Below, piece after piece: positions 1 to 8,787 of a stretch of DNA of 64,000 bases. The stretch lies in the NCBI GenBank assembly GCA_963708805.1, contig CAVPUA010000003.1:372001-436000 (forward strand), in the 5' to 3' direction. Under the pieces are notes generated by a model, which did not search any database, was not told where the DNA came from, and was given only the letters and a program-made list of their open reading frames with translations. Each line of letters opens with the position of its first letter. The stretch's first letter is position 1. The position numbers and the translations under genes were made by a program. The DNA comes from CAVPUA01 sp963708805. Its GTDB lineage: Bacteria > Actinomycetota > Actinomycetes > Mycobacteriales > Jatrophihabitantaceae.

Positions 1-1024
1 CCAGCATGTTGGCGCCGAAGGTGGTTTGCAGCTGGGTGTGCTTGAACAGGTTGTTCAGCACGACCTTCGCCACGGCGTCGCGCTTGAGCGTGACGACGAT
101 GCGCATGCCGATGCGGTCGGAGGACTCGTCGTTGATGTCGGCGATGCCGGCGATCTTGCCTTCCTTGGCCAGCATCGCCATGTTCTCGACGAGGTTGTCG
201 GGGTTCACCTGGTAGGGCAGCTCGGTGACGACCAGGATCGTGCGGCCCTTGACGTCCTCCTCGACGGTGACGACCGCGCGCATCCGGATCGAGCCGCGGC
301 CCGTGCGGTAGGCGTCCTCGATGCCGTCGCGTCCGACGATCAGGCCCTTGGTCGGGAAGTCCGGCCCCGGGATGAGGCGGATGAGCTCTTCGAGCAGCTC
401 CTCGTCGTTGGCGTCCGGGTGATCGAGCGCCCAGGCGACACCGGCGGCGACCTCGCGCAGGTTGTGCGGCGGGATGCGGGTGGCCATGCCGACCGCGATG
501 CCCTCGGATCCGTTGATCAGCAGGTTCGGGATGCGCGCGGGCAGGATGACCGGCTCGATCGTGTTGCCGGCGTAGTTGGGGATGTAGTCGACGGTCTCTT
601 CGTCGATGTCGGCCAGCATCGCCATCGCGAGGTTGGCCAGCCGGCCCTCGGTGTAGCGCATGGCCGCGGCCGGGTCGTTGCCGGGCGAGCCGAAGTTGCC
701 CTGCGAGTCGATCATCGGATAGCGCAGCGACCACGGCTGGGCCATCCGGACCAGGGCGTCGTACACCGACGAGTCGCCGTGCGGGTGGTAGTTGCCCATC
801 ACGTCGCCGACGATGCGGCCGCACTTGACGAAGTTGCGGTCGGGACGGAAACCCGAGTCGTACATGCCGTAGAGGATCTTGCGGTGCACCGGCTTGAGGC
901 CGTCGCGCACATCGGGCAGCGCGCGCCCGACGATCACCGACATCGCGTAGTCGATGAAGTTGCGCTGCATCTCGGTCTGGATGTCGACCGGCTCGATCCG
1001 GTCGAAGCTCGTGCTCTCAGTCAT
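1..1024 (-). CDS. gyrA: DNA gyrase subunit A, 5' part (runs off the left edge)
   Basis: Breakage-reunion subunit of DNA gyrase, which introduces negative supercoils together with GyrB. The first 341 residues are present; the C-terminal beta-pinwheel lies outside the window. The ATG at 1024 gives MTESTSFDRIEP, followed by the conserved stretch NFIDYAMSVIVGRALPDVRDG. The catalytic tyrosine is Y124 in AMRYTEGRL. The quinolone-determining region reads HPHGDSSVYDAL at residues 80-91, with Ser and Asp at the positions equivalent to E. coli S83 and D87, so no classical resistance change is seen. It lies 12 bases downstream of gyrB and is probably cotranscribed. Reading frame is clean throughout. Confidence 0.97.
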   Translation of the reverse strand, partial: MTESTSFDRIEPVDIQTEMQRNFIDYAMSVIVGRALPDVRDGLKPVHRKILYGMYDSGFRPDRNFVKCGRIVGDVMGNYHPHGDSSVYDALVRMAQPWSLRYPMIDSQGNFGSPGNDPAAAMRYTEGRLANLAMAMLADIDEETVDYIPNYAGNTIEPVILPARIPNLLINGSEGIAVGMATRIPPHNLREVAAGVAWALDHPDANDEELLEELIRLIPGPDFPTKGLIVGRDGIEDAYRTGRGSIRMRAVVTVEEDVKGRTILVVTELPYQVNPDNLVENMAMLAKEGKIAGIADINDESSDRIGMRIVVTLKRDAVAKVVLNNLFKHTQLQTTFGANML

Positions 1025-1036
1025 TCGTGCTGGTCC

Positions 1037-3049
1037 TTAAATGTCGAGGAAGCGGACGTCGCGAGCGTTACGGATGATGAACGAACGCCGGGCCTCGACG
1101 TCCTCTCCCATCAGCACGCTGAACAGCTCGTCGGCGGTGGCGGCATCGTCGAGGGTGACCAGACGCAGGATCCGGTTGGCCGGGTCCATCGTGGTCTCCC
1201 AGAGCTCCTTCGGGTTCATCTCACCGAGACCCTTGTAGCGCTGCATCGCTTCTTCCTTGGGCAGCTTGCGACCACCCTCGAGCCCGACCTTGATCAGGCC
1301 GTCGCGTTCCTTGTCGCTGTACGCGTAGCCCGGTTCGCCCTTGGTCCACTTGATCTTGTAGAGCGGCGGTGCGGCCAGGTAGACGTGGTTGTTCTCGATC
1401 AGCGGGCGCATGAAGCGGAACAGCAACGTCAGCAGCAGCGTCGCGATGTGCTGGCCGTCGACGTCGGCGTCGGCCATCAGCACGAGCTTGTGATAGCGCA
1501 GCTTCGACAGGTCGAAGTCGTCGTGGATGCCGGTACCCAGCGCGGTGATCAGCGACTGGACTTCGGTGTTCTTGAGGACGCGGTCGATGCGCGCCTTCTC
1601 GACGTTGATGATCTTGCCGCGGATCGGCAGGATCGCCTGGAACATCGAGTCGCGGCACGACTTGGCCGAACCACCGGCCGAGTCACCCTCGACGATGTAG
1701 AGCTCGCTCTCGGCCGGGTCGGTCGAGCGGCAGTCCGACAGCTTGCCGGGCATGCCCATCGTGTCGAGCGCGTTCTTGCGGGCCAGCTTGCGGGCCTGCT
1801 GCGCGGCCTTGCGGGCGCGAGCGGCCTGCGAGGCCTTGGTGACGATGATCCGGCCCTCGCTGGGATTGCGCTCGAACCAGTCGGCCAGCCATTCGTTGCA
1901 CACCTTCTGCACGAAGGACTTGGCACTCGAGTTGCCGAGCTTGGCCTTGGTCTGGCCCTCGAACTGCGGCTCACCCAGCTTGATCGACACGATCGCGGCC
2001 AGGCCCTCGCGGATGTCGTCGCCGGTCAGCTTGTCCTCGTTGGGCTTGAGGATCTTCTTCTCCTCGGCCCACTTGTTGACCACGCTCGTCAGCGCCGCGC
2101 GGAAGCCTTCCTCGTGGGTGCCGCCCTCGACCGTGTTGATCGTGTTGGCGAAGGTGTAGACGCTCTCGGAGTACGTCTCGTTCCACTGCATCGCGACCTC
2201 GACCGACAACCGCGCCGCGGTGTCCTCGGCCTCGAAGTAGATGACCGACTTGTGGGTCGGGCTCTTGGTCGCGTTCAGGTGCCGGACGAAGTCCGCGATC
2301 CCGCCCGCGTAGTGGTAGGTGATCTCCTTCTTGCCCTTGCCGGGCGAGGCGACGATGCCCGCCGCACCTTCGCCCAGGTCTTCTTCCTCGACGACGACGT
2401 GGTCGACGCGCTCGTCGGTCAGGGTGATGGTCAGTCCCTTGTTGAGGAACGCCATCTCCTGCAACCGGCGGCTGATCGTCTCGAATGAATAGGTGGTGGT
2501 CTCGAAGATCGTCGGGTCGGCCCAGAAGGTGACGGTCGTACCGCTGCGTTTGGTCTTGTCGCCCTTCTTGAGTGGGGCGGCCGGCTTCTGGTCGACGTAG
2601 GGCTGACTCCAGTGGTAGCCGTCCTTGTCGATCTCGACCTCGAGCCGGTTCGACAGCGCGTTGACGACCGAGACACCGACGCCGTGCAGGCCGCCGGAGA
2701 CCGCGTAGGCGCCGCCGCCGAACTTTCCGCCGGCGTGCAGGATCGTCAGGATGACCTCGACGGTCGGCTTCTTCTCGGTGGGGTGCATGTCGACGGGCAT
2801 GCCACGGCCGTTGTCGGCCACCCGGACGCCACCGTCGGCCAGCAGCGTCACGTCGATGCGGTCGGCGTAACCGGCCAGCGCCTCGTCGACGGAGTTGTCG
2901 ACCACCTCCCACACGAGGTGGTGCAGCCCACGCTCGGAGGTGGAGCCGATGTACATGCCGGGGCGCTTGCGAACCGCCTCCAGGCCCTCGAGAACGGTGA
3001 TCGAACTGCCGGTGTACTCGCTGCCGGACTGCGGGGAAGTACTCGCCAC
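1037..3049 (-). CDS. gyrB: DNA gyrase subunit B
   Basis: ATPase subunit of DNA gyrase, 670 residues, full length for the family. The GHKL ATPase domain is at the N-terminus, with the N-box EVVDNSVDEA (residues 48-57), DNGRGMP (79-85) and the glycine-rich GGLHGVGVSVVNALS (119-133). The Toprim domain has EGDSAGG (454-460), PIRGK (475-479) and DADVDG (527-532). The C-terminal GyrA-binding tail includes QRYKGLGEMNP. Start is a GTG preceded by an AGGAG-type site. It is the first gene before gyrA on the minus strand, separated from dciA by about 250 bases, so it probably has its own promoter. Confidence 0.98.
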   Translation of the reverse strand: MASTSPQSGSEYTGSSITVLEGLEAVRKRPGMYIGSTSERGLHHLVWEVVDNSVDEALAGYADRIDVTLLADGGVRVADNGRGMPVDMHPTEKKPTVEVILTILHAGGKFGGGAYAVSGGLHGVGVSVVNALSNRLEVEIDKDGYHWSQPYVDQKPAAPLKKGDKTKRSGTTVTFWADPTIFETTTYSFETISRRLQEMAFLNKGLTITLTDERVDHVVVEEEDLGEGAAGIVASPGKGKKEITYHYAGGIADFVRHLNATKSPTHKSVIYFEAEDTAARLSVEVAMQWNETYSESVYTFANTINTVEGGTHEEGFRAALTSVVNKWAEEKKILKPNEDKLTGDDIREGLAAIVSIKLGEPQFEGQTKAKLGNSSAKSFVQKVCNEWLADWFERNPSEGRIIVTKASQAARARKAAQQARKLARKNALDTMGMPGKLSDCRSTDPAESELYIVEGDSAGGSAKSCRDSMFQAILPIRGKIINVEKARIDRVLKNTEVQSLITALGTGIHDDFDLSKLRYHKLVLMADADVDGQHIATLLLTLLFRFMRPLIENNHVYLAAPPLYKIKWTKGEPGYAYSDKERDGLIKVGLEGGRKLPKEEAMQRYKGLGEMNPKELWETTMDPANRILRLVTLDDAATADELFSVLMGEDVEARRSFIIRNARDVRFLDI

Positions 3050-3302
3050 GGACGCAACTCCTTCTCACCCGTCGACGAACGGCGGGCATAAACTGTCAAA
3101 CAACACAAAAGATGCCGCCGAGGTCGATGGATTCACGACCTCGCGGAACTCCGTCCAGTCTAGTGGAATGTGCGACCAAAAACCGGCTGGTACGGCACCT
3201 GATGTCGCCGTGGCGCGGTTGACTGGCCCGTGGTCGAGACGGGATATACAGGTTGGGGGGTAAAACGCGTCACGAAACGATCAGGGCTGTGATCATCTCG
3301 AT
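3050..3302. promoter_or_regulatory. gyrB upstream region with a 7-bp hairpin
   Basis: Region of 253 bases between dciA (whose stop is at 3303) and the gyrB start. It contains an inverted repeat CGAGGTC (3119-3125) / GACCTCG (3137-3143) with an 11-base loop, and an A-rich stretch around 3090-3110. On the minus strand TTGACA can be read at 3093-3098, but no good -10 hexamer follows at the right spacing, so no promoter is assigned. The region presumably carries the gyrBA promoter. No gene is seen here. Confidence 0.4.
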
Positions 3303-3815
3303 TCACCCGTACGTGTCCCGCGGTCCCCTCGCACCTCGCACCGACCAGGCACCGTGCTTCCAACTGGGTCCGGTCGGTCCGGTCACGACCAGCCGCGTCA
3401 CGACCCCCGCCCCGAGTTCGTCGGCCAGCCGGGCCAGGACCTTGGTCGCCATCAGGCGCAGCTGCGTCGCCCACGCTGTCGACTCGGCACTGATCCTCAA
3501 CTCGCCCTCCCGCAGCGACACCGGCTCGCAGTGGCGGGCGACGTCCTCACCCACCAGCCCGGGCCAATCGGCGAAGATGCGCGCCTCGGTGACCGGCCGC
3601 TGCCAGCCGCGGTCGGCGAACAGGCCGGCGAGCACCCCGCCCACCCGCTGCGGATCCCGCTCGTCCGGCGCCGGACCGGAGTACGACGGACCGCCGTTCG
3701 CGCCGCGCTGTCGCCGGCGCCGGACCGGACGGCCCAGACCCTGCGCCTGATCGAGCGCGGTTCGGGTCAGATCAGTTTGTCCAGTAACAGGTAAGTCATG
3801 ACGATCTTCGTCCAC
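3303..3815 (-). CDS. dciA: DciA-family (DUF721) helicase operator
   Basis: DciA is the ancestral bacterial operator/loader of replicative helicase DnaB in organisms without DnaC; the mycobacterial homologue sits in the same place between recF and gyrB. The conserved core is RVGGVLAGLFADRGW then ARIFADWPGLVGEDVA, CEPVSLREGELRI and STAWATQLRLMATKVLARL, the KH-like DUF721 domain in the C-terminal half. The N-terminal half is basic and low complexity (PVRRRRQRG), typical of actinobacterial members. The open frame extends upstream into recF; I chose the GTG at 3815 because it is the in-frame start between the two genes. That start lies within a DnaA-box cluster. About 170 residues. Confidence 0.8.
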   Translation of the reverse strand: MDEDRHDLPVTGQTDLTRTALDQAQGLGRPVRRRRQRGANGGPSYSGPAPDERDPQRVGGVLAGLFADRGWQRPVTEARIFADWPGLVGEDVARHCEPVSLREGELRISAESTAWATQLRLMATKVLARLADELGAGVVTRLVVTGPTGPSWKHGAWSVRGARGPRDTYG

Positions 3816-3851
3816 ACAATTGTCGAGTTGTCCACTGGGGCCTGTGGACAA
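3808..3851. promoter_or_regulatory. DnaA-box cluster upstream of dciA
   Basis: Three DnaA-box-like nonamers in 44 bases: TCGTCCACA at 3808-3816 (one mismatch to TTGTCCACA), TTGTCCACT at 3828-3836 (one mismatch) and TGTGGACAA at 3843-3851, the exact reverse complement of the consensus. The last two form an inverted pair separated by six bases. They overlap or directly precede the proposed dciA start, in the 124-base recF-dciA gap. Binding by DnaA is inferred, not shown. Confidence 0.6.
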
Positions 3852-3939
3852 CGGTGTGACCCACGCCTCTTTGCCTGATTTTTCGGGGGGAGGTGTCGGT
3901 CCTTCCCATGTCAAGCCATCGTTGACGGCCGAATCCTCG

Positions 3940-5085
3940 CTATCGGACACGTCGGACCTGCCCATCGTGGACGTCGAAGCGGGCGCCGAGCAGTTCTTCG
4001 GGTACATCGGTGGCGACCGCGGCCGTGATAAGGACCTGTTCGGCCTTCGCCGCCGCCCGGGCCAACTGTTCGCGGCGGGGCCCGTCAAGCTCAGCGAACA
4101 CGTCGTCGAGGATCAGCACCGGCTCGGCGCCTTCGCTGCGGAGAAGTTCGTAACTGCCCAGACGCAGGGCGAGCGCGGCCGACCACGATTCGCCGTGGCT
4201 CGCGTAGCCGCGCACCGGCAGCGCTCCGAGACGCAGTTCGAGCTCGTCCCGGTGGGGCCCGACCAGGTTCACGCCCCGATCCAACTCCGCCGGCCGAACT
4301 CGGGCCAACTCGGCGAGGATCGCCGACTGCAAGAGGTCGACGGAGTCGGCGGCGCGACCGCGCAGTTCGGGCAGGGCGTCGCCGAGTGAGGTGACGTACC
4401 CGAGCACCAGCGGATCGCTCGAGGGGGCCACCTGGGCGTAGGCCGCGGCAGCGAACGGGTCCAGAGCCGCCACGGCATCGATGCGGGCCGCCAGCAACTC
4501 GGCCCCGAACGTCGCCAGATGACCGTCCCAGACGTCGAGGGTCGACAGATCACCCGTCCCGCCGCCCCGCCGCGCTGACCCGGACGACTTCAACAACGCC
4601 GAGCGTTGCTTGAGCACCCGTTCGTAGTCGGCGCGGACGCCGGCCAGCCGGGGGCTGCGAACCACGATCAACTCGTCCAGGAAGCGCCGGCGTTCGGAGG
4701 GGTCACCCCGGACGATGGCCAGGTCCTCGGGAGCGAACAGCACCGTCCGCAGCAGGCCGACGATGTCGCGGGGGCGGGTGGGCGTCGAGCCGTTGAGCCG
4801 GGCACGGTTCGCACGCCCGGCGGTGATCTCGATTTCCAGCCGCAACTCACGGCCTTCGGACACGACCGCGGCGCGCACGACCGCCCGGTCGGCTCCCGCC
4901 CGCACCAGGGGCGCGTCGGTGGGGACCCGGTGGCTGCCGAGAGTGGCGAGGTAGCCGAGTGCCTCGATCAGATTGGTCTTGCCCTGACCGTTGGAGCCCA
5001 CGAAGACCGAGGCGCCGGGCTCCAACGCGATCTCGGTGCTGTCCCAGCTCCGGAAATCGGCGAGCGAGAGGTGCCGCACATACAC
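3940..5085 (-). CDS. recF: DNA replication and repair protein RecF
   Basis: SMC-like ATPase that loads RecA at gapped DNA (RecFOR pathway), 381 residues. The Walker A motif is GSNGQGKTN (residues 30-38), the Walker B is LILDD (324-328) followed by VFAELD, and the family start MYVRHLSLADFRSW is present. The reading frame is clean. It follows dnaN after 9 bases and is part of the dnaA-dnaN-recF-dciA-gyrB series. Confidence 0.97.
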   Translation of the reverse strand: MYVRHLSLADFRSWDSTEIALEPGASVFVGSNGQGKTNLIEALGYLATLGSHRVPTDAPLVRAGADRAVVRAAVVSEGRELRLEIEITAGRANRARLNGSTPTRPRDIVGLLRTVLFAPEDLAIVRGDPSERRRFLDELIVVRSPRLAGVRADYERVLKQRSALLKSSGSARRGGGTGDLSTLDVWDGHLATFGAELLAARIDAVAALDPFAAAAYAQVAPSSDPLVLGYVTSLGDALPELRGRAADSVDLLQSAILAELARVRPAELDRGVNLVGPHRDELELRLGALPVRGYASHGESWSAALALRLGSYELLRSEGAEPVLILDDVFAELDGPRREQLARAAAKAEQVLITAAVATDVPEELLGARFDVHDGQVRRVR

Positions 5086-5094
5086 GGGCGCTCG

Positions 5095-6216
5095 TCAGCT
5101 GGGCAGTCGGACCGGCATGATCAAGTACGTGTAGTCGTCCGGCTCCGAGCCGGCCGGTCGCAGTACGACGGGCTTGTTCGAGGACGTGAAGAGCAGCCGG
5201 GCCGTGCTCGACTCGAGAGCTCCGAGACCGTCGAGCAGGAAGCTCGGGTTGAACGCCGTCGTGATGGGCTCGCCCTCGAACTCCACCTCGAGTTGCTCCT
5301 CGGCCCGGCCCTCGTTCTCACCACCGGCAGACAGACCGACGCCTGCGTCGGAGAACTCCAGACGCACCGGCGTACCGCGGTCGGCCAGGAGTGCCACCCG
5401 CTTGACCGCTTCGACGAACGGTCCGACGGCCACCTCGGCCGAGGAGGCCCAATCCGTCGGCAGCAGGGTGCGGTAGGGCGGGAACTGGGCGTCGAGCAGG
5501 CGGGTGGTGGCCTGCCGCCCGGACGCCGAGAAGCCGATGATGCCCTCGCCGGTCGTACCGGACGAGAGCGCGATCGTCAGTAGTTCGCCGTGGCCGAGGC
5601 TCTTGGCGGCATCAGCCAGCGTCCGCGCCGGGACCAGTACCTGCGTCGGTTCCGCTCCGACCGTCGCCGGAGTCCAGGCCAGCTCGCGGACGGCCAGCCG
5701 GTAGCGGTCGGTGGCGGCGAGGGTGAGGCGGTCGCCGTCGATCTCGAGCCGGACACCGGTCAGCATCGGCAGGGTGTCGTCACGACCGGCCGCGATGGCC
5801 GACTGGGCCACCGCGGTGGCGAACGCGCCGCTGTCGACCGTGCCCGCGGTCGAGGGCATGTCCGGCAGCCGTGGGTAGTCCTCGACCGGCATGGTCGGCA
5901 GGGTGAACCGCGCCGAACCACAGGCGATGGTCAGTCGAGCGCCGTCGAGCATGACCTCGACCGGGTGCGGCGGGAGCGCCTTGGTGATGTCGGCGAGCAG
6001 GCGTCCGGACACCAGCGCCTGGCCGCTGCTGCCCGCGCTGACCTGCACGCTGATCTGGGTCGACGCCTCGAGATCGAATCCGGACACCGACAGCGTGTCG
6101 TCCTCGACGCCGAGCAACAGACCGGCCAGCACCGGGACGGTGGGCCGGCTGGCGAGGCTGCGAGCAGCCCAGGAGACCGCGTCAGCGAGCGCGTCGCGCT
6201 CGACCCGGAACTTCAT
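5095..6216 (-). CDS. dnaN: DNA polymerase III sliding clamp (beta subunit)
   Basis: Ring-shaped processivity clamp of the replicase and hub for DNA polymerases and repair enzymes. The 373 residues comprise three clamp domains; the start MKFRVERDALADAVSWAAR and the C-terminal YTYLIMPVRLPS are typical, the latter forming part of the peptide-binding pocket. The ATG at 6216 is preceded by GAGAGGACC, which includes a weak Shine-Dalgarno match. Frame is clean. It is separated from dnaA by a 328-base gap that is a candidate replication origin. Confidence 0.98.
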   Translation of the reverse strand: MKFRVERDALADAVSWAARSLASRPTVPVLAGLLLGVEDDTLSVSGFDLEASTQISVQVSAGSSGQALVSGRLLADITKALPPHPVEVMLDGARLTIACGSARFTLPTMPVEDYPRLPDMPSTAGTVDSGAFATAVAQSAIAAGRDDTLPMLTGVRLEIDGDRLTLAATDRYRLAVRELAWTPATVGAEPTQVLVPARTLADAAKSLGHGELLTIALSSGTTGEGIIGFSASGRQATTRLLDAQFPPYRTLLPTDWASSAEVAVGPFVEAVKRVALLADRGTPVRLEFSDAGVGLSAGGENEGRAEEQLEVEFEGEPITTAFNPSFLLDGLGALESSTARLLFTSSNKPVVLRPAGSEPDDYTYLIMPVRLPS

Positions 6217-6544
6217 GCTGAGGTCCTCTCACTGGTGGCCGCACGATCTCGCTTACCCACAAGAACTGGCTTTCTGGGTGTAGCCGTTCTGTCATTACCT
6301 GGATAGAGCTTGTCGTCTGTAGTCATAGCGTCTGTGGAAGCTGGGGATAACAGCATGCACCCCTGCTCTGACAGGCCTGCGGGGTGTGGACGGTCCGCCG
6401 GTAAAGGACCGGGCCCGGTGAATGACAAGTGGACGGGGTGAGACCGTCCCGTGCCGTCCACATGGACAGCCAGGTTTTCCACAGTCGTGCGCACAGTCTG
6501 GGGGAAACCGAATCTCATGATCGGGCCGGTCACGAGCGGGTCGA
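6217..6544. other. dnaA-dnaN intergenic region, candidate oriC
   Basis: In Mycobacterium and Streptomyces oriC lies in this gap. DnaA-box-like sites here are TTACCCACA (6253-6261), TTTTCCACA (6475-6483, one mismatch), and weaker copies of CCGTCCACA (reverse near 6386, forward near 6455). A relatively AT-rich stretch at about 6270-6330 could serve as an unwinding element. No perfect consensus box was found, so the assignment rests on position plus degenerate boxes. The dnaN promoter must also lie here. No gene is seen. Confidence 0.5.
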
Positions 6545-8015
6545 TCACGAACGAGCCCGGAGTTTGATCCGGCTCGTCATCTCGGTGATCTGGTTGTAGA
6601 CCGACAGGCGTTCGGTCATCAGGCCGCGGATCTTGCGCTCGGCGTGCATGACGGTCGTGTGATCGCGGCCGCCGAACAGCTCGCCGATCTTGGGCAGGGA
6701 CAGGTCGGTGAGCTCGCGGCACAGGTACATGGCGATCTGCCGGGCGTTGACCAACTCACGGCTACGCGAGGCGCTGACCAGGTCGTCGATGTCGACGGTG
6801 AAGTACTCCGAGGCGACCGCCATGATCGTCGCCGCGGTGATCTCGGGCGCGTCGCTGTCGCTGATCAGGTCCTTCAGGACGTTCTCGGCCAGCTTCATCT
6901 CGACGTCCTGGCGATTCAGGCTGGCGAACGCGGTGACCCGGATCAGCGCGCCCTCGAGTTCGCGGATGTTGCTCTGGATCTTGCTGGCGATGAACTCGAG
7001 CACCTCGGGCGGCGGGTTCATGCCCTCCTGGGCCGCCTTCTTGCGCAGGATCGCGATGCGGGTCTCGAGGTCGGGCGCCTGGACGTCGGTGATCAGACCC
7101 CACTCGAAGCGGGTGCGCAGCCGGTCCTCGAGCGTCGAGAGCTGACGGGGCGAGCGGTCGGAGCTGATGACGATCTGCTTGTTCGCGTTGTGCAGGGTGT
7201 TGAAGGTGTGGAAGAACTCCTCCTGCGTCCGTTCGGCCCGCTCCAGGAACTGGATGTCGTCGATCAGCAGCAGGTCGACCGAGCGATAGCGGCTCTGGAA
7301 GTTGTGCATCTTGTCGTCACGCAGCGAGTTGATGAAGTCGTTGGTGAACTCTTCGCTGCAGACGTAGCGGACCTTGAGCCCAGGCACGAGGCGTTTGGCG
7401 TAGTGCCCCATCGCGTGCAGCAGGTGCGTCTTGCCCAGGCCGGAGTCGCCGTAGATGAACAGCGGGTTGTACGCCTTGGCCGGCGCCTCGGCGACAGCGA
7501 CGGCCGCCGCGTGGGTGAAGCGGTTGCTGGAGCCGATGACGAAGGTGTCGAACGTGTACTTGGGATTGAGCCGGGCGTCGCGGTCGATGACGCCGGCGCC
7601 GCCCGAGGTCCGGTAGTCCATGGCGGGCCCACCGAAGCCCTCGGCGCGGCCGCTGATCAGGCGGGGATCGGGCGCGGCGAACGTGTCCGGCAGGTCGTCG
7701 AAGTCGTCGAAGTCGTCACTGTCGTCGTCTACGGCGTCGGCTGTCGGACCCGGGTCCTCGGAGCGCTGGACGGTGACCGCGATCTGAACCTCGCGACCGA
7801 GCTCCTCGGACAGCGCCGAGACGAGCAGGGGACGCATCCGCGTCTCGAGGTATTCCTTGACGAAGTCGTTGGGCGCGGCGAGCAGCGCGGTGTCCTCGAC
7901 GAGACCGATCGGGTCGCGTCTGGTCGAGCCATTCGCGTTGGTGCGGACGGACGGTCTCGTCGAAGCGCTTGATGGCCTTCACCCAGACGTCGGCCAGATC
8001 CTCGCTCTGGGTCAC
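6545..8015 (-). CDS. dnaA: Chromosomal replication initiator DnaA (one frame break)
   Basis: AAA+ initiator that binds DnaA boxes, melts oriC and recruits helicase. In the repaired frame it has about 489 residues. Domain I starts MTQSEDLADVWVKAIKRF. The AAA+ domain has Walker A GDSGLGKT (about 189-196) and Walker B LIDD (about 250-253). Domain IV has the DnaA signature FGGRDHTTVMHA (about 447-458). An acidic linker DSDDFDDFDD lies near residues 98-108. As given, the frame breaks at 7905-7912: one base must be removed in CCCGATCGG so that REWLDQTRP continues as IGLVEDTALLAAP. DnaA is essential, so an assembly error is the likeliest explanation. Confidence 0.95.
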
Positions 8016-8619
8016 GACTGTGCACCGCGGCCGGACCGGCCGACTGCCGATTGGCCCGCAATCCTCGTTTTCAGTCGTGCGTCTGGCTGTGGCGAGGCCG
8101 GGCGCAGTGTTTCGTCACGCAGTGTTTCGTCGGGGTCGACATTGGAGGTACGGGGGTGCGGAGTCACTAGCCGGTTTCCATCTTTCCGTTCGGCGAGCCG
8201 GCTAGAGCAGCCGACGGAATACCGGTCCACAAGGATTTCCACAGCCTGTGGACCGACACGGGTGCCCTGGTGGGACCGTGGTCTCTGGTGGTGCCGTGTC
8301 GGGCGGCACGGTGGGAAAACCTAACAGCGCCGTACGTGCCCCACAACCCGGCCCGGCGTGTCGCAACAGGAACCTGCCGACGGCCGTGACGCGTGAGTTC
8401 TATGGTGTTTGGTTCGACTCGTGCGAGCGGTGGCAACGTCGTTCCGCGTCCGTCTCGACTGAGGGTCGCGGTCGCGCGGTTTGACTGGGTGCTGGGGCGA
8501 TCCGTACCGTTACTAGGTCTAGACGGACGCCTGCGCCGGACGTTGCAGCAATCTCGCTGCCGGCCGGAACCATGACAGACATTCTGTGCCCGAGCCTTAC
8601 CGATCGATGGAGTTTTCCC
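8016..8619. other. dnaA-rpmH intergenic region (divergent promoters, possible origin elements)
   Basis: This 604-base gap between the divergent dnaA and rpmH genes holds no gene. Visible structure: tandem copies of CGCAGTGTTTCGTC (8103-8116 and 8118-8131); an inverted repeat CTAGCCGG (8167-8174) / CCGGCTAG (8198-8205); and a dyad of CGGTCCACA (8223-8231) and TGTGGACCG (8247-8255) flanking ATTTCCACA, which resemble DnaA boxes with two mismatches. The dnaA promoter should lie toward the left side, within the repeats. The rpmH promoter is proposed at 8481-8510. Confidence 0.5.
8481..8510 (+). promoter_or_regulatory. Predicted promoter of the rpmH-rnpA-yidD-yidC operon
   Basis: TTGACT at 8481-8486 and TACCGT at 8505-8510, which fits the TANNNT form of -10 elements, are separated by 18 bases. 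They lie about 110 bases upstream of the rpmH start, leaving a long 5' leader. This is a sequence match only. Confidence 0.4.
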
Positions 8620-8757
8620 GTGAGCAAGCGGACCTTCCAGCCGAACAACCGTCGGCGTGCCAAGACGCACGGCTTCCGTCTGCGCATGCGGACCCGTGCC
8701 GGTCGCGCCATCGTGTCGGCCCGCCGCCGCAAGGGCCGCAACGAGCTGTCGGCCTGA
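8620..8757 (+). CDS. rpmH: 50S ribosomal protein L34
   Basis: Small basic protein of the large ribosomal subunit, 45 residues. It starts at the GTG at 8620 (VSKRTFQPNNRRRAK) and contains HGFRLRMRTRAGRAI and RRRKGRNEL, the invariant L34 pattern. An upstream in-frame ATG exists at 8572 but adds a non-conserved tail. GATGGAG at about 8606-8612 provides a ribosome-binding site. First gene of the plus-strand origin operon. Confidence 0.97.
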   Translation: MSKRTFQPNNRRRAKTHGFRLRMRTRAGRAIVSARRRKGRNELSA

Positions 8758-8787
8758 CGCCCGCGCGAGCGGGACGCGGCCGCGCCA

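Noticed and set aside
26..2488. An 820-codon open frame on the plus strand, antisense to gyrA and gyrB
   Set aside because: It is the complementary shadow of two certain genes in a GC-rich genome; its translation is Val/Asp/Arg-rich with no family pattern.
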